Shown here: positions 7,751 through 17,830 of the stretch, piece by piece
How the letters are laid out: every line of letters starts with the position of its first letter
Numbering within the stretch: the stretch's first letter is position 1
Assembly: GCA_025059945.1 (NCBI GenBank)
Contig: JANXDC010000006.1
Location: 1-56,429 of the forward strand
DNA length: 56,429 nt
Source: Bacteroidota bacterium
Lineage (GTDB): Bacteria; Bacteroidota; Rhodothermia; JANXDC01
Reading direction: 5' to 3'
Notes under the pieces: generated by a model
Database searches by the model: none
Seen by the model: the letters and a program-made list of their open reading frames with translations, nothing else
Told to the model about the DNA's origin: nothing
Position numbers and translations under genes: made by a program

Positions 7751-9352
7751 CCCTAAATATCCGCGAGGCCCCTCCAGAGGCGACGGTTCCGGGATGCGAT
7801 ATACCACCCATGCGCTATTCGCATACGCTATAGGCAGCTCAAGCGGGCGCCCTTCTTGAGCGCGCTGGCGCACGACGTATCGGACCCCATAACGGTCGGA
7901 AAGCTTGCGCCAGTCCGTCTCGTTGAGCTCATGATAGCCGCGGTTCATAAGGGGCTCTAACGCATATCCTCCGCGTCGGGGCCGGCCAATGCGTGTAAGG
8001 GCCTGTAGACGCGCATACCACTCCAGCATAGCGCGATCCAGGTACGGGAAAGCGGGGAAGTTCACCACCGTAGCCCGTTGCGCCATCGTGCGCCACCGGC
8101 TCTCAAAAGGCGGCACGGCGAAGATCGCCTCTCTTTCCGTCTGCGTTCGCGCCCAGGCGCACAGGGCCTCGAAGGCCGCATCCGGCGGTCCGGCAATGGC
8201 CAGGCGGGCCCGCCAGAAGGGGCTATTCTGGTTTGCGAGCGTCCACGTCCATGCGGTCAGTCCGGCTGCGAAGGTCGCGATCGCCCATCCTGGCCAAGCC
8301 CGTAGACGGTAAAACGGCCCGGGAAGCGCGCGCCAGAGCCCGTGCGCCGCGTAGGCCACGAGCAATGGGGGGACGAAAAGCGAGAGCTTAAACCACTGCA
8401 TGCGGGCCATGGGCAGCCATTTTAGCCCGTCGACCGCGATCCAGGATGCGATCCAGAGGCATCCGGACCAGCCCAGAAAGCGTCCGATTATGTGCTCTCG
8501 AGCCGGCCGCGCTCCAAAGGCGCGCGCCAGGGCGGCCCCCAAAAGCAGCAGGCCGAACTTAGCCCATTGCGCGGGGGGAAAAGCCGAGGCCAAGTAGTGG
8601 TGGGGGTTGCGAAAGACCGCGAGGATGTAGAACAGGTCCGCCTCAAGCCCCGGCGCGCGCCAAGCCTGCTGGGTGCGCCAAAGAGGCCACAGGACCGGCG
8701 CGGCGGCGGCGAGCACGCATAGACCGAAGATGAGCCCCTGAAGCAGCCGTCGTGCGCGATCTAGCGGGCCACCCGTAAGCAAGCTCAAGGTGAGCACCGC
8801 CCCCACCTGCAGCCCCACGAGGGGTTGCCACCAGCTGGCTAGTCCGATCAGAGGGGCGGCCCAAGGCCAACGGCCTTGCGTAAAGAGCGCCAGCCCTGTG
8901 AGGGCCAGCGCCACGGCTGGCATCTCGGGCACGAGCATCGAATAGGCGAGCCGGTTGCCCCCCAGCGTGAAGGTGAGCGCACCCCAGAAGGTGAGCGCCG
9001 TCCCGATATAAGCCACGGCAGCGGAGCCCCAGAGCGCGCGCAGCCACCGCCACAGCGCATCGGCAAGCCACAGGAAAACGAGCCCATACAGCAGGGCCAC
9101 CGCTATGGGAAGCGGCATCCAGCGGCCCAGAGAGGCGAAAAGCCGAATGATGAGCTCCCGAACCCCGCAAGCCTCCGCGTATAGCCCGACGAACCAATCG
9201 CTCTTAAGCAGAGCCGGATCCAGGCGATGCAGCACAACGGGCAGCCATTCGTCCTGGTCCGCCCAGCCGTAGGTGTAGCCGAATCGGGCCACGAAGCCCC
9301 ATAGCAGCAGCGCAAGAAAGCCCAGGTGTCCGAGCCGGCGAACCCAGATCAT
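7628..9352 (-). CDS. Multi-pass inner-membrane protein, possibly GT-C-like
   Basis: A 574-residue protein with about ten hydrophobic segments in the first 410 residues and a soluble C-terminal domain. It starts at ATG 9352 (MIWVRR), with GAGGGG upstream, 8 bases from the amidase stop; the longer frame upstream lies inside the amidase gene. The acidic motif QDEW in the first external loop and the polytopic plan recall GT-C glycosyltransferases and DUF6798-type proteins, but I cannot assign a substrate. The last 41 codons lie antisense to the final WD40 blade of the converging gene. It is probably cotranscribed with the amidase gene. Confidence 0.65.
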   Translation of the reverse strand: MIWVRRLGHLGFLALLLWGFVARFGYTYGWADQDEWLPVVLHRLDPALLKSDWFVGLYAEACGVRELIIRLFASLGRWMPLPIAVALLYGLVFLWLADALWRWLRALWGSAAVAYIGTALTFWGALTFTLGGNRLAYSMLVPEMPAVALALTGLALFTQGRWPWAAPLIGLASWWQPLVGLQVGAVLTLSLLTGGPLDRARRLLQGLIFGLCVLAAAAPVLWPLWRTQQAWRAPGLEADLFYILAVFRNPHHYLASAFPPAQWAKFGLLLLGAALARAFGARPAREHIIGRFLGWSGCLWIASWIAVDGLKWLPMARMQWFKLSLFVPPLLVAYAAHGLWRALPGPFYRLRAWPGWAIATFAAGLTAWTWTLANQNSPFWRARLAIAGPPDAAFEALCAWARTQTEREAIFAVPPFESRWRTMAQRATVVNFPAFPYLDRAMLEWYARLQALTRIGRPRRGGYALEPLMNRGYHELNETDWRKLSDRYGVRYVVRQRAQEGRPLELPIAYANSAWVVYRIPEPSPLEGPRGYLGLWQRNPVPHITVLGPGEEPSPLWIGHEHGNGAVMTLKLRV

Positions 9353-9359
9353 GCGCCCC

Positions 9360-11087
9360 TCACCGGGCCTGGGCCATAAAGCGCGGCGGGTGCCGCCGAT
9401 GGAAGTCCGTGGCGTCCTGGTAGGCCATGGCCAAGCTGAGGAGCTCGACTTCACCGAAGAGCTTCCCGATAAACGTGATCGAGGTGGGGGTGCCGTCTTC
9501 GCGGAACCCGTTGGGCAACACCACGCAGGGGTGGCCCGTAAGGTTGGTGAGCAGCAGCGTGCCGCCCCCGAAGCTGGGCGAGACCACCACGTCCAGCTCC
9601 TCGAAGACTCGGGCGGTCTCTTCGATTAAGCGCGTACGCAGCCGATTGGCCTGCACGTATTCCACGGCCGGGATCAGGCGGGCATACCGGAACGTGTTGG
9701 GCCAGGTGTTTCGGCCCTGACGCCTCATCTGCCGGATGCGCCCGTCTCGGGTGATCTCGTCAAAGGCCGCGGCCGCCTCCACGTCCAGGATAAACCGGAG
9801 GGCCTGCACCGGCAGATCGGGCCAGGAAACCGGAACGAGCTCTAAGCCCAAGTCCTGGCGTAACACGCGCAGCGTCTCCTCGTCGAAGCGTTTGTTCGGA
9901 TAGTCCGCCTCGAAGGCTTGGGCCAGGTATCCTACGCGAAGCCTGCGGTAATCAGGCCGCCGGTCCCAATCGAAGGCCGCCTCCACAACCGAAGGGTCTC
10001 GACCGTCCGGGCCTTGAATAGCCGCCAGCACGAGGGCGCAATCTTCGACCGAGCGGCAGATGGGGCCGAGTTTGTCCATGGACCAGGACAGGGCCATGGC
10101 CCCATAGCGGCTAACGCGCCCGAAAGTGGGGCGCAGGCCCGTGGCGCCGCAGCGGCTAGAGGGGGACACGATCGAGCCCAGCGTTTCGCTGCCTACGGAG
10201 AAAACCAAAAGCCCTGCTGCTACGGCCGCGGCCGAGCCGGCGGAGGAGCCGCTAGAGCCCTGCTCGGGGTTCCAGGGGTTGCGCGTCGTGCCTCCGAACC
10301 AGACGTCACCCCAGGCTAGCTCCCCAAGCGTAAGCTTGGCCACGAGAACGGCCCCGGCTTGGTGCAGCCGCTCGACTACCGTGGCGTCGTAATCGAGGAT
10401 CTGATCTCGATAAAGGCCTGTGCCCCAAGTGGTGGGGATGCCTTTTGTGGCCAGCAGATCCTTGGCGCCCCAGGGGATCCCGTGCAGGGGGCCTCGATAT
10501 TGGCCGGAGCGGATTTCCCGGTCGGCCTGTCGGGCCTGCTCTAGGGCCAGCTCCTCGGTCAGTGTAACCACGCATTGCAACACGGGGTCATAACGTTTGA
10601 GCCGCTCCAGATACATGCGCGTGAGGGCCTCGCTGCTTACGCGTTGGCTCCGCAGCAGGGAGGCCCATTGGGCGATCGTCAGAAAGGCCAGGTTTTCCAA
10701 GTCCGAGGGCACCTCCACCGGCGCCACGGGGCGGGGCCGGGGACGACGGTTAGGCGGACCCGTTGGACGGGGCACCCGAAAGCCGCGGGGCAGGGGGTTG
10801 AAGACCAGCGCAGGGGGCGTGGCGTTTTCGAGCCGTACTTGCCGCAGGCGCTCATAGGCTTGCTGCAGGTTCTGCAGGTCTTCGAGCATGAGCGCGCGCT
10901 CTTCCTCGGTAAAGGAAAGCCCGGCCAGTTCGGCAGCGGCCTCAAGGTGAAGCTTGGTTATGGGGCCACGCCCTTGGGTTTGCGCCCACAACAGGCCGGG
11001 AAAAAGCGTGCCCGAAAGCCCCAAGAGGCTGAAATAGCCCATAAATTGGCGACGATCAAGCGGAAAGCTTTTCATAGCAGGTTTCAT
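9360..11087 (-). CDS. Exported amidase-signature family hydrolase
   Basis: Amidase-signature enzymes hydrolyse amide bonds with a Ser-cisSer-Lys triad. The triad is visible: Lys in HGIPWGAKDL, the cis-Ser region in GSSGSSAGSAAAVAA, and the nucleophile Ser in GSETLGS. The N-terminus has a twin-arginine-like signal (LDRRQFMGYFSLLGLSG), so it is probably exported folded. A Pro/Arg-rich linker at about residues 100-128 separates an N-terminal helical part from the amidase core. Length is about 575 residues. The start is uncertain: ATG at 11087 or 11075 (a TTG at 11093 is also open), none with a strong ribosome site. The substrate is unknown. The membrane protein gene follows 7 bases downstream. 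Confidence 0.85.
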   Translation of the reverse strand: MKPAMKSFPLDRRQFMGYFSLLGLSGTLFPGLLWAQTQGRGPITKLHLEAAAELAGLSFTEEERALMLEDLQNLQQAYERLRQVRLENATPPALVFNPLPRGFRVPRPTGPPNRRPRPRPVAPVEVPSDLENLAFLTIAQWASLLRSQRVSSEALTRMYLERLKRYDPVLQCVVTLTEELALEQARQADREIRSGQYRGPLHGIPWGAKDLLATKGIPTTWGTGLYRDQILDYDATVVERLHQAGAVLVAKLTLGELAWGDVWFGGTTRNPWNPEQGSSGSSAGSAAAVAAGLLVFSVGSETLGSIVSPSSRCGATGLRPTFGRVSRYGAMALSWSMDKLGPICRSVEDCALVLAAIQGPDGRDPSVVEAAFDWDRRPDYRRLRVGYLAQAFEADYPNKRFDEETLRVLRQDLGLELVPVSWPDLPVQALRFILDVEAAAAFDEITRDGRIRQMRRQGRNTWPNTFRYARLIPAVEYVQANRLRTRLIEETARVFEELDVVVSPSFGGGTLLLTNLTGHPCVVLPNGFREDGTPTSITFIGKLFGEVELLSLAMAYQDATDFHRRHPPRFMAQAR

Positions 11088-11150
11088 CCCCAAAAGGACG
11101 AGCGATATTTACGAAACCCGAACGCTGAAGGCAATCTCAAGGTTTGCGGC

Positions 11151-11181
11151 TTGTCCAACGGGGCGACGGGACGTACCTTTA
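11151..11181 (+). promoter_or_regulatory. Promoter of the DUF3524 glycosyltransferase gene
   Basis: TTG at 11151, 20 bases, TACCTTTA at 11174-11181, about 27 bases before the ATG. It matches the Bacteroidota -33/-7 form TTG...TAnnTTTG in 5 of 6 box positions. Confidence 0.55.
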
Positions 11182-11207
11182 TGAACCTGGTTTCGCAGTA
11201 GCAGCCT

Positions 11208-12362
11208 ATGCGTGTGTTGGCGCTTGATCCGTATCACGGGGGCTCGTATCGGGCTTTCCTGGAAGGCCTTATAGCCCATAGCCGACATGAGTGGGCCGTG
11301 CTGAGCTTATCGGATCGTTTTCCGGAATGGCGCCTACAGGGAGGGGCGGTGACCCTGGCGCGAAAAGCGCAAGGGCTAGAGGGGCCCTTTGATGTGGTGT
11401 TTGCTACGGATATGCTCAACTTGCCCCTCTGGCTAGCCCTAATCCGGGATCGCTGGGGCTCGCTGCCGGTTGCGCTGTACATGCGCAAAAACCCCCTCAC
11501 CGTTCCTTTGGAGCCGGGCCAGGAGCGCAAGCTGGAGTTGGCCTACATCGTTTATAGCAGTGTGCTCGTGGCCGATGCGGTTTGGTTCAACAGCCAATAT
11601 CATCTGCGCGAATTCATAGCCGCCCTGCCGGAACTCCTGGGCCGGTTTCCGGATTCCAATCACCTGGGAGAGCTGCCCGAGATCGCTCGTAAAAGCCGCG
11701 TGGTCTACCCGGGGATGGTCCTGCGCCGACATGACGCTTTTCCAGACCTTCGGCATCGCAACGATGCCCCGGTGATCCTATGGAACCAACGCTGGGGATA
11801 CGACAAAAACCCGGAGGCTTTCTGGCGGATTATCAATCGACTCTTTGAGGCAGGGCTCAAATTCCGGCTTATTCTGTCCGGACAACACTTTGAGCACCGA
11901 CCTGAGGGCTTTGAGATCGTCTGGCGCCGCTACGGGGATCGCATCCTGCACTACGGCTATGTGGAGGATTTCGCCGAGTATTCGCGTCTGTTGCACCGAG
12001 CCGATGTGGTGCTCTCCACAGCTCGACACGAGTTTTTCGGCACGGCTATCTGGGAGGCCGTCTATTGCGGTGCCCATCCCGTCTTACCCAATCGGCTAAC
12101 GTATCCGGAGATCTTGCCAGAGCGGCTGCATCGACCTCTGCTGCACGCCCCAGCGCTTTATGAAAGCGAGGAAGAAGCCTTTGAAATCCTGCGTGCGCTC
12201 CTGCGGGGCGAAGAGCGCCCGCTGCCGAAGGCCACCCTGCAGGAGGCGCTTGGGGGTTTCGATTGGTCTGAACGGGCGCAAGAATTCGACCGTTTGCTGG
12301 AATCTTTAGCCACGCAACGGGTTATAGTGTCCTATGGGTTCGGAGACGTGGAGAGTCTTTGA
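11208..12362 (+). CDS. DUF3524 glycosyltransferase, tRNA-queuosine alpha-mannosyltransferase family
   Basis: A 384-residue protein. The N-terminus MRVLALDPYHGGSYRAFLEG and the SRHEW motif are characteristic of the DUF3524 domain; the C-terminal half has a GT4-like Rossmann part with SGQHFEHRPEGF and an EFFGTAIWEAVYCGAHPVLPN acidic loop split around the donor site. The animal member GTDC1/QTMAN mannosylates queuosine in tRNA-Asp; bacterial members share the fold and are annotated after it. Whether this one acts on tRNA is inference. No queuosine synthesis gene is in the window. It has a promoter-like site 27 bases upstream and overlaps the next gene by 29 bases. Confidence 0.8.
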   Translation: MRVLALDPYHGGSYRAFLEGLIAHSRHEWAVLSLSDRFPEWRLQGGAVTLARKAQGLEGPFDVVFATDMLNLPLWLALIRDRWGSLPVALYMRKNPLTVPLEPGQERKLELAYIVYSSVLVADAVWFNSQYHLREFIAALPELLGRFPDSNHLGELPEIARKSRVVYPGMVLRRHDAFPDLRHRNDAPVILWNQRWGYDKNPEAFWRIINRLFEAGLKFRLILSGQHFEHRPEGFEIVWRRYGDRILHYGYVEDFAEYSRLLHRADVVLSTARHEFFGTAIWEAVYCGAHPVLPNRLTYPEILPERLHRPLLHAPALYESEEEAFEILRALLRGEERPLPKATLQEALGGFDWSERAQEFDRLLESLATQRVIVSYGFGDVESL

Positions 12363-12867
12363 AAACGAGCGCGTGCAGTACCGAATCCGTCAGCGGGTGC
12401 ACTTGCTGCTGTGGGGGTTGTCTGCGGCCACGGGGATGGCGATCGTGTTGGGGCTGGGCAGTTGGCTGGTCATAGATGGCCTGCTTGTGCTCGTGCTGCT
12501 TTTCGGCGGAAGCTGGCTCGCTGTGCTCGCGCTCGTAAGCGCCCTGCTGGTGCGCATGCAGCGTGTGGTCTGGTGTGTGCAGATCTCCCCGGAGGCCGTG
12601 GTCGGCTATGACTATGCCCGTCGCAAAACCCGCATCGAATGGTTGTACGCCGAACGGGTGGATTTCGACCGGGGAGGTATTCGGATCCGCAACAGTCGGG
12701 GGCGGGATATTGAGATTCCGGCCGACTTCGACCGGTTTCCCGAGATCGGGGAGCTCGTCTTCCAGTATGCCGAGGCTTATGAGGTACCCCTTTACATTGA
12801 GGGGCGCTCCTGGCGCGATCTCGATATCGCGGAGATCTACGACTACGAGGGTTTCTCGGAGCGCTAA
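12334..12867 (+). CDS. Membrane protein of unknown function with two transmembrane segments
   Basis: A 177-residue protein. Residues 23-75 hold a hydrophobic hairpin of two transmembrane segments; residues 80-177 are soluble, acidic and beta-rich ([47 protein letters not shown]), like a PH-like membrane-associated domain. The ATG at 12334 overlaps the previous gene by 29 bases; an in-frame GTG at 12373 is an alternative start. It lies 50 bases before recA in the same direction. I do not recognise the family. Confidence 0.6.
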   Translation: MGSETWRVFENERVQYRIRQRVHLLLWGLSAATGMAIVLGLGSWLVIDGLLVLVLLFGGSWLAVLALVSALLVRMQRVVWCVQISPEAVVGYDYARRKTRIEWLYAERVDFDRGGIRIRNSRGRDIEIPADFDRFPEIGELVFQYAEAYEVPLYIEGRSWRDLDIAEIYDYEGFSER

Positions 12868-12917
12868 ATGCGCCCCGAAGGTCGGCGCCGTTAACGCAAC
12901 AGGGGAGTATGGATCAC

Positions 12918-13978
<1,061 letters not shown>

Positions 13979-13979
<1 letters not shown>

Positions 13980-14611
13980 TGGAGCCGATTTTGGGATGCA
14001 TCACCGGCGTGCAACCCCATAGCAGGCCGGGCCGGGTGCGGATATACGTAGACGGGCGTCTTGTTGGGGTCTTTGAGGAGGCCATATGGGCTGCCTCGGC
14101 CCTCAAGGTGGGCGACCGCGTGTCCGCAGCCCAGTGGGAGCGGCTGCAGCAAGCGGAAGCCGAACATCAAGCCCTGCAGCGGGCCCTGCGGCTTCTTGGC
14201 TTTCGCGCTCGGAGTGAAGCCGAGCTGCGGCGCTGGCTTCTGCGGCGCAGTTTTTCGGAGAGCGTCGTAGAGCGCGTCATAGAGCGTCTGCGGGCGTGGG
14301 GGTACGTGGATGATTTGGCTTTCGCACGACAATGGGTGAGCCAACGCGCCACCCGAAGGGGCCCAAAGGCGCTGGCCTATGAGCTCCGTCGAAAAGGGGT
14401 GAACCCTGAGCTGGTGCGCGCCGTGGTGTGCGAAGCCTCGGATCCGGTCCAGACCCTGGAGGCGGCCCTCGCGCTGGCCCGCAAACGCTGGGACGCACGG
14501 TTGGAGCCCCGTGTGCGCCGCAGGCGTATAGCTCAGCTTCTGGCTCGTCGCGGGTTTCCCGGGGAGATCATTGAAGCCGTGCTGCGCAAGCTCGAAGCCC
14601 ACCGGGAGTGA
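13979..14611 (+). CDS. recX: Regulatory protein RecX
   Basis: RecX binds and limits RecA filaments. The open frame reaches back into recA, but homology begins at GCITGVQPHSRPGRVRIYVDG; a GTG at 13979 shares its first base with the recA stop and has GGTGGAG 11 bases upstream. This gives 210 residues. The helical repeats ALRLLGFRARSEAELRRWL and VERVIERLRAWGYVDDLAFARQWV are typical of RecX. Translational coupling to recA is common in this gene pair. Confidence 0.9.
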
Positions 14612-14613
14612 GC

Positions 14614-15708
14614 ATGGCTGCGCTCACAGGAAGCGGCCCAGATCGATGGGGGGGTGTGCTTAAAGGGGCTGCTCTGCTCGGCATCGGCCTAGGGCTCGCC
14701 TACCTCTACTGGACCCTGCTGCTATACACCGCGGTCTCGGCCCTTATCGCTTATCTACTGCACCCTCTGGTAAGCCGGATACAGGCCTCGGGGATGCGCC
14801 GCGGTCTCGCAGCGGGGCTGGTTTTCGCGGGGTTACTGGGGGCCTTTGCGCTGCTGATGATTACTATCGTGCCGCCTGTGGTGGTGCAGTTCGTGGATCT
14901 GCTCAACCTCCTGTCCTTGGATACCATTCGGCGCACGATGCAGACCGTTGAAGAGTACATCCGCGCTCGTCTACCCTTAGAGCCCGGTTTTTTGAGCGAA
15001 CCCGTCGTGGAGGCGTTTCGGACGCTTTTTAACCGTCAGACGGTGGCACAGGCCATCAGCAGCGCAATCGGGGTCGTCTCCAACATCGTCACCGGCCTGC
15101 TTGTGGTACCGTTTTTGGTCTTCTTCTTTCTTAAGGATGGGCCCTACTTGTACCGGCAACTGTTGCGCCTGGTGCCAAATGCATATTTCGAGATGACCGT
15201 CGCTACGCTATATAAAATCCGCCAGCAGATGGGTCGTTACCTGCGAGGGGTGCTGCTGGAGTCGCTTATCGTGGCAACGCTCGCCGCTATACTCCTTTCC
15301 CTCATCGGTCTAGAGTACGCCTTGGCCGTCGGCATCTTAGCCGGTGCCTCCAATACGATCCCCTACCTAGGCCCGCTTATTGGATATCTTGTGGGGGTGG
15401 CTGTGGGGGTGGCCCAAACCGGCGACCTAGCGCTCACCCTGCCCGTGCTGGGCTCGCTGGTATCCGTGCAGCTTTTTGACAACACCGTGCTGCAGCCGTG
15501 GATCTACTCGCGTACGGCCAATCTGCACCCGGTCGTCGTCCTGCTTGCGATCTTCGCTGCAGCTCAGGTGGCGGGGATCATCGGGATGCTCCTGGCCGTG
15601 CCTACGGTTACGATCGCCCGCATCCTATGGGGGGAGATCCGGACTAATAGGCCCCAATACGGGGTTTTCCAGCGGCGGATGCTCCAGCGCGTGGCCCATG
15701 AGCTTTAG
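14614..15708 (+). CDS. AI-2E family transporter (PerM-like)
   Basis: A 364-residue polytopic inner-membrane protein. The ATG at 14614 has GGGAG 5 bases upstream. There are hydrophobic segments at about residues 15-60, 70-95, 150-180 and 210-330, with the family features PFLVFFFLKDGPYLYR in the middle and SNTIPYLGPLIGYLVGV followed by FDNTVLQPWIYS near the end. Proteins of this family export diverse small molecules or ions; the substrate here cannot be told. It follows recX directly and may share its transcript. Confidence 0.88.
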   Translation: MAALTGSGPDRWGGVLKGAALLGIGLGLAYLYWTLLLYTAVSALIAYLLHPLVSRIQASGMRRGLAAGLVFAGLLGAFALLMITIVPPVVVQFVDLLNLLSLDTIRRTMQTVEEYIRARLPLEPGFLSEPVVEAFRTLFNRQTVAQAISSAIGVVSNIVTGLLVVPFLVFFFLKDGPYLYRQLLRLVPNAYFEMTVATLYKIRQQMGRYLRGVLLESLIVATLAAILLSLIGLEYALAVGILAGASNTIPYLGPLIGYLVGVAVGVAQTGDLALTLPVLGSLVSVQLFDNTVLQPWIYSRTANLHPVVVLLAIFAAAQVAGIIGMLLAVPTVTIARILWGEIRTNRPQYGVFQRRMLQRVAHEL

Positions 15709-16017
15709 GCCAATATACCTTCACCGGGCCCTCTGGATTCGCTGCTGGAGTAGGAAAAGTTCTTCGTGTCAAAGACCCAAGCCATCCCCCGGCTCGGATG
15801 CTGCCACAAGGACGTAGCGGCAAACCCAAAGGCCGAGGAATAAACAAGATCTCCTTCCCGTGCGCTTCTGCGCTGGAGCGCTTCGTGCAGGGAGGCGACG
15901 AAGAGGCTTTTACCTAAGCACAGCCTGTGCGCGCAACGTGGCCGGTGCGCAGATAACAGGACTTCTGGGCGAGCGGCGCTTCCACGAGCAGGCGCACCTT
16001 TTTGCTCGCCCTCCGGC
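15709..16017. other. 309-base gap without a clear gene
   Basis: Between the transporter and cspA. A minus-strand frame is open throughout but overlaps cspA in another frame and has no credible start with a ribosome site. I looked for RNase P RNA, tmRNA, SRP RNA and tRNA signatures by eye and saw none. It holds an inverted repeat next to the cspA stop (15967-16011). Confidence 0.5.
15967..16011 (-). terminator. Inverted repeat downstream of cspA
   Basis: An 8-bp stem (GGGCGAGC / GCTCGCCC) enclosing 29 bases lies 7 bases after the cspA stop. It lacks a T-run after it on the minus strand, so termination is only a possibility; it may protect the mRNA 3' end. Confidence 0.35.
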
Positions 16018-16230
16018 TTAGGAGGAGAGCCGTGCGACGTTGGTCGCCTGCAAGCCTTTGGGGCCCTTGGTGATCTCGAAACTAACGCGTTCCCCCTCTT
16101 TGAGGCCCTCGCCAAAACGCAGGCCCTGCACCTGGGTCCGGTGCACGAACACGTCCTGAGAGTGGTCGTCGGGCTTGATAAAGCCGTAGCCCTTTTCCCG
16201 GTTGAACCACTTGACCGTTCCGGTCGCCAT
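16018..16230 (-). CDS. cspA: Cold-shock protein
   Basis: A 70-residue single cold-shock domain that binds single-stranded RNA and DNA and melts mRNA structure. RNP1 KGYGFI (residues 13-18) and RNP2 DVFVH (residues 27-31) are intact, and the protein begins MATGTVKWFN as usual. AAGGAG precedes the ATG by 8 bases. A promoter-like site at 16360-16390 predicts an untranslated leader of about 120 bases, the feature that gives many csp mRNAs temperature control. Confidence 0.95.
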   Translation of the reverse strand: MATGTVKWFNREKGYGFIKPDDHSQDVFVHRTQVQGLRFGEGLKEGERVSFEITKGPKGLQATNVARLSS

Positions 16231-16359
16231 GATGAAAACTCCTTGAACCTGCTTACCGGCTCCAGGTCCGTTCCAGCCGGGTCCGCCTGGGGCGACCGCG
16301 GGTCAAGCAAGCCGGGTATTCCCCTGCGTTGCTAACGCGGAAGGGGCCTAGAGCACTGG

Positions 16360-16390
16360 AAAAAGTACGGGATAGAAGGCGCAAGCGCAA
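16360..16390 (-). promoter_or_regulatory. Promoter of cspA
   Basis: On the minus strand TTG, 20 bases, TACTTTTT. It matches the -33/-7 form used elsewhere in the window and would give a leader of about 120 bases. Confidence 0.5.
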
Positions 16391-16471
16391 GCGCAGCATT
16401 TGCAAAACGCACCCCTCCATGCGCAAGTTCACGGAAGCGAATCGTTCTATGACAGCAGGAGGGCATCGTTT

Positions 16472-17824
16472 ATGGGGACGAAAGCCAAATTCTGGATGGG
16501 GATGCTGGGGCTGTCCTTTTTGTTTACCACCCCCGTGCAGGGGCAGGAGCTTAGCCTGCCCTCGCTACGCGTACAGCACGAAATTCGGATGCAGTGGCTT
16601 AAGGCGCGCTTGGAGCAGGTGCTGCCTCGGCTCATGCGAGAGCGCAACGTGGACATGTGGCTGGTTATATGTCGAGAGTACAACGAGGACCCGGTTTTCT
16701 TCTCCCTGGTGGCCCCGACGACCTTCGCTGCCCGAAGACGCACGATCTACGTTTTCTACGACCGGGGTCCGGAGAAGGGCCTAGAGCGCCTGGCTTTGGG
16801 GGGAGGAGATCAGGGAGGGTTATATCAAGTCTATCGGGATCCCGAGGTCGAAAACCGGGAGCTATGGGGTCAGAGCCAGTGGGCGTTATTGCGCAAGCTG
16901 ATCGAGGAACGCCAGCCGCGCCGCATCGCGGTGAATATCTCGCAGACGCACGCCTTTTCCGACGGGCTGAGTGTGGGCGAGTATGAACAGCTCGTGCAGG
17001 CTCTGGGCCCTAAGTGGACGGCGCGTCTGGTGCGGGAGGAGCGCTTGGCGCTGGACTACCTTGCCGAACGCGTGCCTGGGATGCTAGACTGGTATCGGCG
17101 GCTTATGCAGATCGCGCATGCGCTCATCAGCCGGGCTTTCTCCCGGGAGGTCATCACACCGGGCCTGACGACCACGGAAGACGTAATCTGGTGGTTGCGT
17201 CAGCAGCTGGCAGACCGGGGCTTGGATACGTGGTTTCAACCCTCGGTGCGGGTGCAACGTATGGGCGGAGACGATCCTCGGATGCTGACGCCTCAGGGGC
17301 CGGTCACGATTCAACGGGGAGACGTGCTGCACGTGGACTTCGGCATCCGCGCCATGGGACTGGCCACGGACACGCAGCATATGGGCTACGTCCTGCGCGA
17401 AGGCGAGCAGGAACCTCCCCCGGGCATTCAGCGGGCGTTGGCGATCGCCAACCGGCTTCAAGACATCGTTATGGAAAACCTGAAAGTTGGCCTAACCGGT
17501 AACCAAGTGCTTTTGAATGCCCTGCGGCAGATGCGCGCTGAGGGCATCAATGGGTCCGTCTATTCTCATCCGGTCGGGGACCATGGACACGGGGCCGGAC
17601 CCTTGATCGGGCTCTGGGACCGGCAAGAGCCCATTCCGGGTCGGGGCGATGTGGAGGTGCGTCCCAACACCTGGTTTTCGATCGAGCTTTCGGTGCGCGT
17701 CCCCATACCCGAGTGGGGCAATCAGGAGCTGTGGGTGGGGCTTGAGGAGGACGCCGCCATTGGCCCCGATGGACGAGTTTCGTGGGTGCTCACGCGGCAG
17801 ACTCGCTATCACCTGGTGCGTTAG
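16472..17824 (+). CDS. Exported M24 family metallopeptidase (Xaa-Pro aminopeptidase type)
   Basis: A 450-residue protein with a signal peptide at residues 1-24 (cleavage near VQGQE). The ATG at 16472 is chosen because AGGAGG lies 9 bases upstream. The C-terminal half is a pita-bread fold: the metal ligands are visible as Asp in LHVDFG, Asp 11 residues later in ATDTQHM, His in SHPVGDHGHG, Glu in FSIELSV and Glu in LEEDAAI. It is thus likely an active aminopeptidase in the periplasm cleaving N-terminal residues before proline or similar. The recombinase-like gene begins 6 bases after its stop. Confidence 0.88.
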   Translation: MGTKAKFWMGMLGLSFLFTTPVQGQELSLPSLRVQHEIRMQWLKARLEQVLPRLMRERNVDMWLVICREYNEDPVFFSLVAPTTFAARRRTIYVFYDRGPEKGLERLALGGGDQGGLYQVYRDPEVENRELWGQSQWALLRKLIEERQPRRIAVNISQTHAFSDGLSVGEYEQLVQALGPKWTARLVREERLALDYLAERVPGMLDWYRRLMQIAHALISRAFSREVITPGLTTTEDVIWWLRQQLADRGLDTWFQPSVRVQRMGGDDPRMLTPQGPVTIQRGDVLHVDFGIRAMGLATDTQHMGYVLREGEQEPPPGIQRALAIANRLQDIVMENLKVGLTGNQVLLNALRQMRAEGINGSVYSHPVGDHGHGAGPLIGLWDRQEPIPGRGDVEVRPNTWFSIELSVRVPIPEWGNQELWVGLEEDAAIGPDGRVSWVLTRQTRYHLVR

Positions 17825-17830
17825 GCGCGT

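Noticed and set aside
15705-16310. Long open frame on the minus strand across the gap and cspA
   Set aside because: It overlaps cspA in another frame, has no ribosome site or convincing start, and its composition looks like antisense of GC-rich sequence.
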